Program-made: the position numbers and the translations under genes
Assembly: GCF_003285265.1 (NCBI RefSeq)
Contig: NZ_CP030239.1
Coordinates: 2,649,501-2,713,500, forward strand
Source: Paracoccus mutanolyticus
Lineage (GTDB): Bacteria > Pseudomonadota > Alphaproteobacteria > Rhodobacterales > Rhodobacteraceae
Length of the DNA stretch: 64,000 nt
Direction of reading: 5' to 3'
Notes under the pieces: generated by a model
The model's input: only the letters and a program-made list of their open reading frames with translations
Database searches by the model: none
Told to the model about the DNA's origin: nothing
Shown: piece by piece, positions 29,899 to 37,989 of the stretch
Numbering within the stretch: the first letter of the stretch is position 1
Layout of the letters: each line of letters opens with the position of its first letter

Positions 29899-29951
29899 CG
29901 CCTTCGTGCCCCCATCGAGGGGGCGCGAAGGCGTGGGGGGCAGCGCCCCCC
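29899..29951. terminator. bidirectional 3' hairpin element between convergent genes
   Basis: CGCCTTCG-TGCCCCC and its complement GGGGGCG-CGAAGGCG form one long imperfect stem (29899-29933), followed by a second GGGGGG-CAGCG-CCCCCC hairpin. It follows a TTCTTGTGAAAATATCCCG stretch of the kind often seen after genes in Rhodobacteraceae. It is placed between xth and the convergent CsbD-like gene and could serve both. Confidence 0.55.
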
Positions 29952-29967
29952 GGCCAAGACCTCCACC

Positions 29968-30321
29968 CTAGCGCGGGTCGTTCAGGTCTCCGTCGCCTGG
30001 AACCTCGTCGTCGTCGCCAAAGCGGGCGTCGTCGGCGAACTCGTCCTCGCCCTCTCCCACGTATTTCGCGGAAAGCGCGATGGAATGGCCGTCATGGATC
30101 GGGTCCATCACCACATCCGACGGAATCTCGCCCGCCAGCCATTCGCGGATCTCGTCCTTGATCTCGGGGATTTCCTGGCCGGTCACTTCGGCCAGGTACT
30201 TGATGAAGGCGCGCTGGTCGCCGTCGATCTCGTCCAGGTCCTCTTCGTCGACCTCGGGCCACTTCTCGGCAATCGCCTCATAGAAGGCGGACCAGTTGGC
30301 CTGAACGTTGCTCCATCTCAT
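29968..30321 (-). CDS. CsbD-like stress protein with acidic tail
   Basis: A 117-residue acidic protein. The first ~60 residues (MRWSNVQANWSAFYEAIAEK, then DLDEIDGDQRAF) match the CsbD pattern of spaced W and the D-L-x-x-I-x-G-D block. The rest is a D/E-rich C-terminal extension. CsbD proteins are general-stress proteins of unknown action. The ATG overlaps the stop of the upstream lipoprotein by one base (TGATG), so translation is likely coupled. Confidence 0.7.
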   Translation of the reverse strand: MRWSNVQANWSAFYEAIAEKWPEVDEEDLDEIDGDQRAFIKYLAEVTGQEIPEIKDEIREWLAGEIPSDVVMDPIHDGHSIALSAKYVGEGEDEFADDARFGDDDEVPGDGDLNDPR

Positions 30322-30449
30322 CAGTAGCCCCCTCCGCCAAGGCCGCCCTGCACCATGCGAGAGGCCCCGGTGATGTCTTCGCCGACGCCGGCGACGGTGT
30401 TGCATCCGGCCAACGCCAGAAGGGCCGCAAGGGTTGCGAGTCTGATCAC
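30321..30449 (-). CDS. entericidin-like small lipoprotein
   Basis: A 42-residue lipoprotein: signal MIRLATLAALLALAGC with lipobox cysteine at 16, then NTVAGVGEDITGASR, the entericidin core. The GTG at 30449 is preferred over the GTG at 30455 because AGGA of the preceding gene's last codons stands seven bases before it. It begins two bases after the stop of the peptide-binding-protein gene and overlaps the CsbD-like gene. Second entericidin-type gene in the window. Confidence 0.8.
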   Translation of the reverse strand: MIRLATLAALLALAGCNTVAGVGEDITGASRMVQGGLGGGGY

Positions 30450-30451
30450 GT

Positions 30452-32302
30452 TCACTTCCTTTCCTCGTACCACCAGGTTTCCGGCATGAAGCCCGGCCAG
30501 TCCCCATATAGCGGCGTCTTCTCAGGGTAATGCAGGTCAGAGTTGTGGGCCAAGCGCGAAACGCGCGAAAAGCTGACCGGGATGACATAGCGTCCGGCGG
30601 TCAGGATGCGGTCCAGCGCGCGCACGGCGGCCTGATAGTCCTCGGCCGTGGCCGCCCGTCCCATTTCGGCGATCATCGCCTCGGCGGCGGGGGAATCCAT
30701 GCCCATCCAGTTGCGCGTTCCGGGCTTCGTCACCCCGTCGCGGCCCCAGTACAGCATCTGTTCGTTGCCGGGCGACAGCGACAGCCCGCGTTCGTACCAG
30801 GTCATGTCGAACTGGTAGTTGTTCGTCCGCTCGACATATTGCGCGGCATCAAGCAGCGTCACGGTCGGCGTGATCCCCAGGTTGCGCAGCGACTGGACGA
30901 AGATGTCCACGATCTGGCGCATCTCGGCGTTCGAGCGCATGGCGCTGCCGGACTGGTTCAGCAGGATCTCGAAGCGGAAGGGCTGGCCTTGGGCGTTCTT
31001 CAGCACGCCTTCCTGCACGGTCCAGCCGGCTTGGGCCAGCAACTCCAGCGCGGCGCGGATGCCCTGGCGGTCGATGGCGCGGGGGCCGCCCGGGGGCAGG
31101 GCATAGCCATCGATCGTGCCGGGGGGCAGGTCGGCGGCGAACGGGGCCAGCAGCTCGGCCTCGCGGCCGGTGGCGGGGCCGGGACGCATCGCCAGGTCCG
31201 AGTTCGAGAAATAGCTGGTGATGCGCGGGTCGGTGCCGTCGGACAGGGTCATGTTGACGAAGCGGAAGTTGAAGGCCTCGATCAACGCCTGCCGCACCCG
31301 CCAGTCGGCAAAGATCGGATTGCGCGTGTTCATCACCAGCCCCATGATTCCCGACGGCCGCTGGTTGGGGATCTCGGACTTGACGACCTTGCCTTCGCGG
31401 ACGGCGGGAAAGGTGAAGTCGCGGTTCCAGCGCGCGGCGACCAGTTCGCGCCAGACATCGGTCTCGCCGGCCTTGAACGCCTCGAACATGGCAGAGGCGT
31501 CGCCGAAGTAGTCGTAGCGGATGACGTCCAGATTGTTCAGCCCGCGGTTCACCGGCAGGTCGCGGCCCCAATAGTCCGGGTTGCGGCCGAAGCTGATCGA
31601 ACGGCCACGGTGATCTGTCGAGACATAGGAGCATGATGCGACGGGCGCCGTCGAGCTCCGCTGCGCGAAATCGCGGCCCTGCATTGCGCCTTCTTCAGGA
31701 TCGGGCGCATCCCCATCGCGTTCCAGTTCGCGGTCGGGCGTGTTGAAGGTGAAGCGCACCGACCGCGGGCCGGTCTGCTCCATCCGCTCGACCTTGGCCC
31801 AGACGGCGGTGTAGCGGGGGTGGCCCTTGGTCCCCAGCGTCTCATAGGACCACATCACGTCCTCGACGGTGACGGGGGTGCCGTCGGAAAAGCGTGCCTC
31901 GGGGCGCAGGGTGAATTCGACCCAGCTGCGCTCCGGGTCGGTTTCCACACGTTCCGCGAGAAGTCCGTACAGGGTGAAGGGTTCGTCCAGCGAACGCATC
32001 ATCAGCGGTTCGGCCACCAGGCCGGGCTGGGTGAACAGGGGCCAGACCGGGTTCCCCATCAGGATCCAGGGGTTGAGCGAGTCGAATCCCCCCGACTCGG
32101 ACAGCCGAATCACCCCTCCCTTGGGGGCCTCCGGGTTAACATAGGGCAAGTGGGAAAAATCTGCGGCAAGGGCAGGTTCTCCATACATTGCAAGGGCATG
32201 GGTTGGTTCAGCAAGACTTGCTAGAGGCAGAGATGCCACACCCCCGGCGAGCAGAATTCCCCGCCAGATCGCGGAATCGTTAATAATTTTGAAGAATCGC
32301 AT
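30452..32302 (-). CDS. ABC transporter solute-binding protein, family 5 (peptide type), local frameshifts
   Basis: Periplasmic binding protein of 616 residues for an oligopeptide-type ABC transporter. A signal peptide (LLAGGVASLPLASLAEP) is followed by the family-5 core: YVNPEAPKGGVIRLSESGGF, the FTLRPEARFSDGTPVT block, and NPDYWGRDLPVNRGLNN. The form resembles the YejA/microcin C subfamily. Around 31620-31740 the product is out of pattern. The other frame gives MGMRPILKKAQ, as in relatives, so compensating indels are likely. No permease genes adjoin it. First gene of an operon with the entericidin-like and CsbD-like genes. Confidence 0.88.
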   Translation of the reverse strand: MRFFKIINDSAIWRGILLAGGVASLPLASLAEPTHALAMYGEPALAADFSHLPYVNPEAPKGGVIRLSESGGFDSLNPWILMGNPVWPLFTQPGLVAEPLMMRSLDEPFTLYGLLAERVETDPERSWVEFTLRPEARFSDGTPVTVEDVMWSYETLGTKGHPRYTAVWAKVERMEQTGPRSVRFTFNTPDRELERDGDAPDPEEGAMQGRDFAQRSSTAPVASCSYVSTDHRGRSISFGRNPDYWGRDLPVNRGLNNLDVIRYDYFGDASAMFEAFKAGETDVWRELVAARWNRDFTFPAVREGKVVKSEIPNQRPSGIMGLVMNTRNPIFADWRVRQALIEAFNFRFVNMTLSDGTDPRITSYFSNSDLAMRPGPATGREAELLAPFAADLPPGTIDGYALPPGGPRAIDRQGIRAALELLAQAGWTVQEGVLKNAQGQPFRFEILLNQSGSAMRSNAEMRQIVDIFVQSLRNLGITPTVTLLDAAQYVERTNNYQFDMTWYERGLSLSPGNEQMLYWGRDGVTKPGTRNWMGMDSPAAEAMIAEMGRAATAEDYQAAVRALDRILTAGRYVIPVSFSRVSRLAHNSDLHYPEKTPLYGDWPGFMPETWWYEERK

Positions 32303-32347
32303 GCTCGAATGCCCTGATTTGCGGGTCGCTGATTTTGATTGGTTTCC

Positions 32348-32376
32348 AGATTAGCGATCCGTTCACCATGGTGCAA
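32348..32376 (-). promoter_or_regulatory. promoter of the peptide-binding-protein operon
   Basis: Reverse-strand TTGCAC (-35, 32371-32376), 17-base spacer, TAATCT (-10, 32348-32353). It predicts a start near 32341 and a leader of about 40 bases before the ATG at 32302. It stands back to back with the small-RNA promoter, the -35 boxes nine bases apart. Confidence 0.55.
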
Positions 32377-32385
32377 ACTTACCCG

Positions 32386-32414
32386 TTGGACTCTGCGGAG
32401 GAAAAGCGTATAGA
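32386..32414 (+). promoter_or_regulatory. promoter of candidate small RNA
   Basis: TTGGAC (-35, 32386-32391), exactly 17 bases, TATAGA (-10, 32409-32414). It is among the closest matches to the sigma-70 consensus that I found in the window. No ribosome site or credible reading frame follows before the terminator at 32467. Confidence 0.6.
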
Positions 32415-32420
32415 TAACTC

Positions 32421-32494
32421 ACTGCTCGATAGGTTTCTTGCCTGTATGAAACCTGCCTCATGACTTGCGCCCGCCTTGTGCGGGCGCTTTTTTT
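32421..32494 (+). ncRNA. candidate ~74-nt small RNA
   Basis: Bounded by a near-consensus promoter and a strong intrinsic terminator, with no coding frame between. It contains a 5' single-stranded stretch, a hairpin with AGGTTTC (32431-32437) pairing GAAACCT (32448-32454), a short linker GCCTCATGACTT and the terminator stem. It matches no RNA family I can name. Its position, divergent from a peptide-transporter binding protein, recalls the regulation of such genes by small RNAs in other bacteria, but no target is proven. Confidence 0.55.
32467..32494 (+). terminator. intrinsic terminator of candidate small RNA
   Basis: A perfect GCGCCCGC / GCGGGCGC stem with a five-base loop, immediately followed by seven T residues. 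Textbook rho-independent form on the plus strand. Confidence 0.85.
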
Positions 32495-33011
32495 GCTGCT
32501 GCAGCACCTTGCACAGCAAGGAAATTCCCTGAAAAATCCAAAGGGATGTGCAATCAGGGGTTGAAATTTTCAAAAGCTGCGGCAAGGCGAGACTCACCTT
32601 TGGCGAGATTCGTTTCAGGTGGGAATAAGCTGATTATGTCTGGATGAGCGGGCCCAAGTGAGCATCGTTTGGTGACCGTCTGACAGGCAGCGGCCGAATT
32701 GGCTTCATGCGTTCGGCGAACAGCGGGCGTAAATCCGCCGGTAGCTGGGAGCTTATCCAGAGTATGTTGTGAAGTTCAAAGGTGCGCGTCTGCATAGGAT
32801 AGGCGGAGCTGCCGATGAAGGAGTGGACACCATGTGCCCGTTTGCAGGGCATCATGAAAACCAGCGTTTGGCTTGGATCTAGAAAAAATCTAGAATGTCT
32901 AAATAAAACTGCAAAAGATAATTAAATTTTCTTGAAATCGCATTCTGTCAGTTCGGCTACAAAACAGACGAAATAACGCCCACAGGTTGTTGAAAGAGCA
33001 TCAGAAAGCAT
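32495..33011. other. AT-richer intergenic region without supported gene
   Basis: Noticeably lower GC than the flanks. It holds a palindrome TTGAAATTTTCAA (about 32560-32573) and an inverted repeat TCTAGA-AAAAA-TCTAGA (32878-32894) beside an AT-rich run to about 32935. Several short frames exist, the longest on the minus strand at 32634-32855 (73 residues). None shows a ribosome site or known motif. It could contain decayed or horizontally acquired DNA. Confidence 0.5.
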
Positions 33012-33039
33012 AAAAACGCCCCCGGAATCCCAGGGGCGC
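33012..33039 (-). terminator. intrinsic terminator of outer-membrane protein gene
   Basis: Reverse strand GCGCCCC-TGGGATTCC-GGGGGCG followed by TTTTTA, about 15 bases past the stop at 33054. Strong rho-independent form. Confidence 0.85.
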
Positions 33040-33053
33040 TGCTTCAGGTCGGA

Positions 33054-33638
33054 TCAGAAGTGATACGAGGCGCGGATCTGTACCAGGTCGCTGTCCAGGT
33101 CCAGTCCGTCGATGTCCTCGATGTCCGAAAAGTCGTTGCGGCTGTATTCGGCGCCAACCGTGAACTTGTCGGTCACCTTGAAATCCGCCCCGATGCCATA
33201 GGTCACGCCGGTTTCCGAGAGGTCGCTTGCCTTGGCGTGGGCCGCGCCCAGCGTCACGTAGGGCAGGAAGCGGCCCATGTCGTAACCGGCCCGGGCACGC
33301 AGGCGGTAAAGGTCGCCGTCGCCGTCCACATCGTCCAGATCGACCTTGTTGTAGTCGAATTCGCCACCCAGCACGAACTTGCCGAAGTCGTGCAGATAAC
33401 CTGCGTGCAGGCCATAGCCGTCCGCATCGGTATCGGCCGACTCGCCGGCATAGCTGAGTTCGAGGTTGCCCTTGCCGTATTGCAGACCGGCATAGAAGCC
33501 CGTCCAGTCGACCGAGACCGGCTCGGGCGCGGGGGTCACGACGACCGGGGTTTCGACGACCGGGGCGACGTAGCCGCCGGCGTGGGCGCCCGTCGCTGCT
33601 GCCGCCGTGGCGAGTGCTGCGTAGACTGCAAGTTTCAT
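33054..33638 (-). CDS. OmpA/Omp25-like outer-membrane beta-barrel protein
   Basis: A 194-residue protein with signal peptide MKLAVYAALATAAAATGAHA. A Pro/Val linker and an eight-stranded-barrel pattern follow (DWTGFYAGLQYGKGNLEL, FVLGGEFDYNKVDL, FLPYVTLGAAHAKA), with the C-terminal aromatic end ASYHF required for barrel insertion. The ATG at 33638 was chosen because it begins the signal peptide and has GGGA six bases upstream; the frame is open to 33809. Acts as a small porin-like or structural outer-membrane protein. Specific role unknown. Confidence 0.85.
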   Translation of the reverse strand: MKLAVYAALATAAAATGAHAGGYVAPVVETPVVVTPAPEPVSVDWTGFYAGLQYGKGNLELSYAGESADTDADGYGLHAGYLHDFGKFVLGGEFDYNKVDLDDVDGDGDLYRLRARAGYDMGRFLPYVTLGAAHAKASDLSETGVTYGIGADFKVTDKFTVGAEYSRNDFSDIEDIDGLDLDSDLVQIRASYHF

Positions 33639-33843
33639 GGTATGTCCCATCATTCTTAGTTCCAGGGCGCTTGGATATGCCTTGCCATCGGTGGGGAAAA
33701 GCCCTTTGCGATCACGTCCGTCGTGACAAATCTTCAACCTATCGAGAGCGGCCGTTTCCGCTTTGTTTCCGGCCATGACCAGCTTGTCACGGCCAGCGGA
33801 TTTTCCCATGCTGCCGGTGCAGCATCAGATCAGGAGGATTGCG

Positions 33844-34689
33844 ATGTTCGAGAAATTCCTTGCAGGCAAGACGGCGGTGGTCACGGGCTCGAATTCGGGA
33901 ATCGGGCTGGGCATCGCCCATGAACTGGCCAAGGCCGGGGCCGATCTGGTGCTGAACAGCTTTACCGATACACCCGAGGATCACGCCCTGGCGGACACGC
34001 TGGCGGCCCAGCATGGCGTAACGGTCCGCTATATCCAGGCGGATATGTCGAAACCCGCCGAGTGCCGCGCGCTGATCGAGCGGGCCGGCGCCTGCGACAT
34101 CCTGGTGAACAACGCGGGCATCCAGCATGTCGCCCCGATCCCCGAGTTCCCGGCCGAGGACTGGGACGCGATCATCGCCATCAACCTGCGCTCGGCCTTT
34201 CACACCACGGCCGCCGCGCTGCCCGTGATGCGCAAGGCGGGCTGGGGCCGGGTCGTCAACATCGCCTCGGCCCACGGGCTGACGGCCAGCCCCTTCAAGT
34301 CGGCCTATGTCGCGGCCAAGCACGGCATCGTCGGCCTGACCAAGGTCACGGCGCTGGAAACCGCGAAAGAGGCGATCACCTGCAACGCCATCTGCCCCGG
34401 CTATGTGCTGACGCCCATCGTCGAAAAGCAGATTCCGGACCAGATGAAGGCCAACAACATGACGCGCGAGGAGGTGCTGGAACGGGTCATCCTGGAACGC
34501 CAGCCGTCGCGCGAATTCGCCACGGTCGAGCAGCTGGGCGGTACCGCCGTCTTCCTGTGTTCGTCCGCGGCCGACCAGATCACCGGCACGACGATCTCGG
34601 TTGATGGCGCTGGACGGCGGCTTTACGCCGGAGAGTCCCCTGCCAGGGCCCGGTCGTCGCCCTGGGAGATGCGGGTCAGGATATCCTGA
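33844..34689 (+). CDS. bdhA: 3-hydroxybutyrate dehydrogenase (SDR family), frameshift at the 3' end
   Basis: NAD-dependent oxidation of D-3-hydroxybutyrate in polyhydroxybutyrate turnover. The SDR motifs are TGSNSGIGLGIAHELA near the N-terminus, NNAGIQHVAPI, and the catalytic SAYVAAKHG (YxxxK). The family signature ITCNAICPGYVLTPIVEKQI is present. The usual end ISVDGGWTAL is broken at about 34605-34613, where VDGAGRRLY is read. The frame then runs on to 34689 over the convergent folA end. The true stop is probably near 34620. AGGAGG ribosome site upstream of 33844. Confidence 0.9.
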   Translation: MFEKFLAGKTAVVTGSNSGIGLGIAHELAKAGADLVLNSFTDTPEDHALADTLAAQHGVTVRYIQADMSKPAECRALIERAGACDILVNNAGIQHVAPIPEFPAEDWDAIIAINLRSAFHTTAAALPVMRKAGWGRVVNIASAHGLTASPFKSAYVAAKHGIVGLTKVTALETAKEAITCNAICPGYVLTPIVEKQIPDQMKANNMTREEVLERVILERQPSREFATVEQLGGTAVFLCSSAADQITGTTISVDGAGRRLYAGESPARARSSPWEMRVRIS

Positions 34690-35080
34690 CCATAGCTGGT
34701 TCTGAGATCGCGGAAGAAGGCGTCCGCGGCCTTTGCGTCGGTGAACCGCGGCTGCGCGCCGCGCCGCGGATTGGCGATCTGCACCAGCGCCCGCAGCAGC
34801 TGTCCGGTTGCGGGGAGCCGCGGCGGGCGCCAGGTCGATCGCCGCGCTGCACGCTGGGCACGACATGCTCGGTCAGGCCGGCGTCGCGCGACACCACGAT
34901 GTTCATGCGGTTCTTCAGCGGCCTGACGGGCAGGCTTTCCCAGGTCAGCCGGCCCATGATGATGGCGCTGCCCAGGGTCTCGCGCTGGAACAGGCGCATG
35001 TCCGCGGGGATATGCCAGGGGATGGTGTTGTCCTTGCCGATGGCGCCGTTCCGGGCGCGGGCGACGACCAGCGAGATCAT
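34623..35080 (-). CDS. folA: dihydrofolate reductase with unrelated C-terminal half
   Basis: Reduces dihydrofolate to tetrahydrofolate, the cofactor used by thyA and glyA. The first 72 residues are typical: LVVARARNGAIGKDNTIPWH, DMRLFQRETLG, IIMGRLTWESLP and NIVVSRD. After VPSVQ (about 34865) the frame changes. The expected YGIGGA..YRE and LTEVD blocks do not appear in any frame. One frame instead gives a coherent sequence (ADAFFRDLRTSYGQDILTRI) ending with TAA at 34623-34625. Overall length is near normal. It follows thyA after nine bases. Confidence 0.7.
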
Positions 35081-35089
35081 CTTCTGTCC

Positions 35090-35905
35090 TTATACAGCGA
35101 CCGGCGCCTTGATGGCCGGCAGGGGGTCATAGTCCAGGAACTGGAAATCCTCGAACCGGAAATCGAAGATCGAGTCGACCTTGCGCGCGATCCGCAGCCG
35201 GGGCAGGGGGCGCGGCTGGCGCGCCAGTTGCGTCTGCACCTGGTCCAGGTGGTTCAGGTAGATATGCGCATCGCCCATGGTGTGGATAAAGTCGCCCGCC
35301 TCGTATCCCGTCACATGGGCCAGCATATGCGTCAGCAGCGCATAGGAGGCGATGTTGAACGGCACCCCCAGGAACATGTCGGCCGAGCGCTGGTAAAGCT
35401 GCAGCGACAACCGGCCGTCCTGCACCCGCACCTGCCACAGCGTATGGCAGGGCGGCAGGGCCATGCGGTCCACCTCTCCGGGGTTCCAGGCCGAGACGAT
35501 CAGCCGGCGTGAATCGGGCGTCTTGCGGATGCGGTCCACCAGTTCGGCGATCTGATCCACCTCGCCCACCACGACGCGGCCATCGGCCTCGCGGATCGTC
35601 GGGAAATGGCGCCACTGATGGCCATAGACGGGCCCGAGGTCGCCGTTCGCGTCCGCCCATTCGTCCCAGATGCTGACGCCGTTCTGCTGTAGATAGCGGA
35701 TGTTCGTGTCGCCCGACAGGAACCACAGCAGTTCGTGGACGATGGATTTCAGGTGCAGCTTTTTCGTCGTGACCAGCGGAAAGCCCTGATCCAGAGGATA
35801 GCGGCACTGCATCCCGAAATGCGAGATCGTGCCCGTCCCGGTGCGGTCGGTCGAGCGGCTGCCCTGGTCCAGCACCAGCCGCAAGGCGTCGAGATATTGG
35901 CGCAT
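35090..35905 (-). CDS. thyA: thymidylate synthase
   Basis: Methylates dUMP to dTMP using methylene-tetrahydrofolate. The product is 271 residues from the ATG at 35905. Motifs: [41 protein letters not shown], the catalytic Cys in [10 protein letters not shown] and the dUMP-binding [14 protein letters not shown]. Its ATG overlaps the stop of the upstream glycosyltransferase gene (TGATG), so it is read at the end of a polysaccharide operon. folA follows. Confidence 0.95.
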   Translation of the reverse strand: MRQYLDALRLVLDQGSRSTDRTGTGTISHFGMQCRYPLDQGFPLVTTKKLHLKSIVHELLWFLSGDTNIRYLQQNGVSIWDEWADANGDLGPVYGHQWRHFPTIREADGRVVVGEVDQIAELVDRIRKTPDSRRLIVSAWNPGEVDRMALPPCHTLWQVRVQDGRLSLQLYQRSADMFLGVPFNIASYALLTHMLAHVTGYEAGDFIHTMGDAHIYLNHLDQVQTQLARQPRPLPRLRIARKVDSIFDFRFEDFQFLDYDPLPAIKAPVAV

Positions 35906-37989
35906 CAGCCCCCCTTTGTGCCGCCCCTCGTCCTTTCCATAAGCGCCGGGGCCAGCATCGGCAACAGGTCGACCGTCGACTGGACGAATTCCGCCGCAGG
36001 CCGGGCCAGCAGGCGGCTGCGTGCCTCGGCCAGCGAGGCGGGGGGCAGGCGGGCCAGCAGGTCGGCCAGGGACGCGGGGTCGGGCCGGTCGATGACCCAG
36101 CCAAGGGCGTCTTGCGCGATGCGGCGCCCGGTCTGGGTGTCCGCCAGCGCGACCGAGGGGCAGCCGCACCAGCTTGCCTCATAGATGCGGTTGGGCAGCA
36201 GCCAGTCGGAGTTGGTGCCGCGCTGCCACATGTCCTGCGCCCAGACCAGGTCGCAGCCGGCATAGGCCCCGGGCAGGCCGGCGGGATAGGCATAGGGGCC
36301 GGTCCATTCCACGTTTGGGCGGCGCGCGACCTCGGCCCGGAAATCCTTCAGCGCGTGGTCGTGCAGCGCACCCGAGAACCGCACCCGCAGCCGGTCGCCC
36401 ATCAGGTCCGCCGTTTTCAGCAGCAGATCGACCGACGCCTGGCAGCGGATCGAGCCGACAAGGCCGATGGTCACCGGGCGGTCGGGGCGCGGTTCCGAGA
36501 CAGGCCGGGACAGCCCCGCCGCCGGATCCAGCCACAGCTTGTTTTCGACCAGCGCGACCGGGCCGCGATAGTGCTGGAGGGGGCGGAAATAATTCTCGGT
36601 GAAGCCCGGGGACGACACGACCAGCAGCGCGGCGCGCGACAGGACCTGGCGTTCGGTCGCGCGCATGACCTGACCCTTGCGGCCCGGCGCCGTCATCAGG
36701 TCATGGATGTCGAGGCATTCATAGACCAGCGGCGGTTGCCTGCGGCCCGCGCGCAGGCAGGCCAGCCGCCGCGCGGCCAGCGCGATCAGCGCCAGATCCA
36801 GGTTGCGCGCGATCACCAGATCGGCATGGGCCAGCGCCCGCCACTCGGTCAGCGCGCGGCGGACCGCCGCGCCCAGGCCCAGGGCGCGGCCCTTGATGTC
36901 CTGGTGCCGGACAAGGCCCAGGTCGATGTTGCGCCATTCCGGCCGGAATCGGCGCTGACCTGCCGTCCCAGGTAAGATGGTTTCGTAGCTGGCGATCCGC
37001 CCGGTCGCCGTACGCGTGTAAGCCGCGCGAAAGATCTTGTCGTCGGCCACATCGAAGCCGTTCATTTCGAGCGCCCAGCCGCGGCGGCTATCATAGCTGG
37101 CCGTCTGATAAGTGCCGTGGGGCCGGTTCAGAAGGCCCGCGCAGACCCCGCGATGCAGTTGGCCGCGCAGGAACCAGAAATTGCGCTGGTCCGCGGCCGC
37201 GTGGCGGCGTTCCTGAAGGCGGCACCACAGCGCCTTGGCGGTGGCCGTCGCCAGCAGGCGGGCCTTGGCGGCGGCACCGGGCGCGGTGACGATATGGGTC
37301 TGGCCCATGCGATAGCGCCGCACGGCCAGCCATTCCAGCGTCTGGCGCGTCGGCGGCACCGGCTCGGTCACCAGGGCCCTGGGAGCGGCGACATAGCGCA
37401 AGCCCATGTTGTAAAGGCGCAGGAAGAATTCCGTGTCCTCGCCCCCGGTCGTTCCCCGCCGCAGGTCATAGCGCTGATCCTGCCAGGCCGTGCCCGCCCA
37501 CCGCAGCACGACATTGCCGCTGTTGCCGGTCTGGATCGGCGGCTTCATGCGTTCGGGGTGGGACGAATGGAAATCCAGGGCCGAAACCCAGGCGGGCGCC
37601 TCGGGGGGGTAGATGGCCTGAACCTTGCCAAAGGCGCCGTCTGCCCCGGCGTCGCGGGCGGCCCGCAGGATCTCGGCCAGCCAGTCGGGATCGACCCATT
37701 CGTCGTCGTCAAGGCTGGCCACCCATTCGGCCCCGCCGGCACTTGCCGCGTCCAGGCAGGCGTTGCGCGCGACCGAGATGTTGCGGGCGGGCGCGTGGAC
37801 ATAAACCAGAGGAAAGGGCAGGGCGCGTCCGGCGTCCTCGACCAGGGCGCGGGCGCTGTCGGTGTCGTCGTTGTCCGCGACGACGAGGCGCAGCGACAGG
37901 CCCTCGGTGCCGCGCTGCTGACCGATGCTTCGGATCGTCTCGACCACCTGGGGCCGGCGAAAGGTGCACATGACGATGTCAACGCGCAT
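35905..37989 (-). CDS. two-domain glycosyltransferase: ExoM-like GT2 plus GT4-like
   Basis: A 694-residue frame. Residues 1 to about 305 are a GT2 enzyme similar to succinoglycan Exo[48 protein letters not shown] and [11 protein letters not shown]. Residues from about 345 to the end look like a GT4-type transferase: [30 protein letters not shown] and a [13 protein letters not shown] donor-site block. The junction (about 305-345) matches neither. Either a true fusion or two adjacent genes joined by a sequence error. It overlaps the exoA end by 11 bases and thyA by one. Confidence 0.8.
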   Translation of the reverse strand: MRVDIVMCTFRRPQVVETIRSIGQQRGTEGLSLRLVVADNDDTDSARALVEDAGRALPFPLVYVHAPARNISVARNACLDAASAGGAEWVASLDDDEWVDPDWLAEILRAARDAGADGAFGKVQAIYPPEAPAWVSALDFHSSHPERMKPPIQTGNSGNVVLRWAGTAWQDQRYDLRRGTTGGEDTEFFLRLYNMGLRYVAAPRALVTEPVPPTRQTLEWLAVRRYRMGQTHIVTAPGAAAKARLLATATAKALWCRLQERRHAAADQRNFWFLRGQLHRGVCAGLLNRPHGTYQTASYDSRRGWALEMNGFDVADDKIFRAAYTRTATGRIASYETILPGTAGQRRFRPEWRNIDLGLVRHQDIKGRALGLGAAVRRALTEWRALAHADLVIARNLDLALIALAARRLACLRAGRRQPPLVYECLDIHDLMTAPGRKGQVMRATERQVLSRAALLVVSSPGFTENYFRPLQHYRGPVALVENKLWLDPAAGLSRPVSEPRPDRPVTIGLVGSIRCQASVDLLLKTADLMGDRLRVRFSGALHDHALKDFRAEVARRPNVEWTGPYAYPAGLPGAYAGCDLVWAQDMWQRGTNSDWLLPNRIYEASWCGCPSVALADTQTGRRIAQDALGWVIDRPDPASLADLLARLPPASLAEARSRLLARPAAEFVQSTVDLLPMLAPALMERTRGGTKGG

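Noticed and set aside
30530..31636. 368-codon frame on the plus strand
   Set aside because: Antisense shadow of the peptide-binding protein; composition is typical of reverse-complement frames in high-GC genes and no family matches.
32634..32855. 73-codon minus-strand frame in the low-GC block
   Set aside because: No ribosome site, no recognised motif, and no homologue I can recall. Kept only as a description of the intergenic block.
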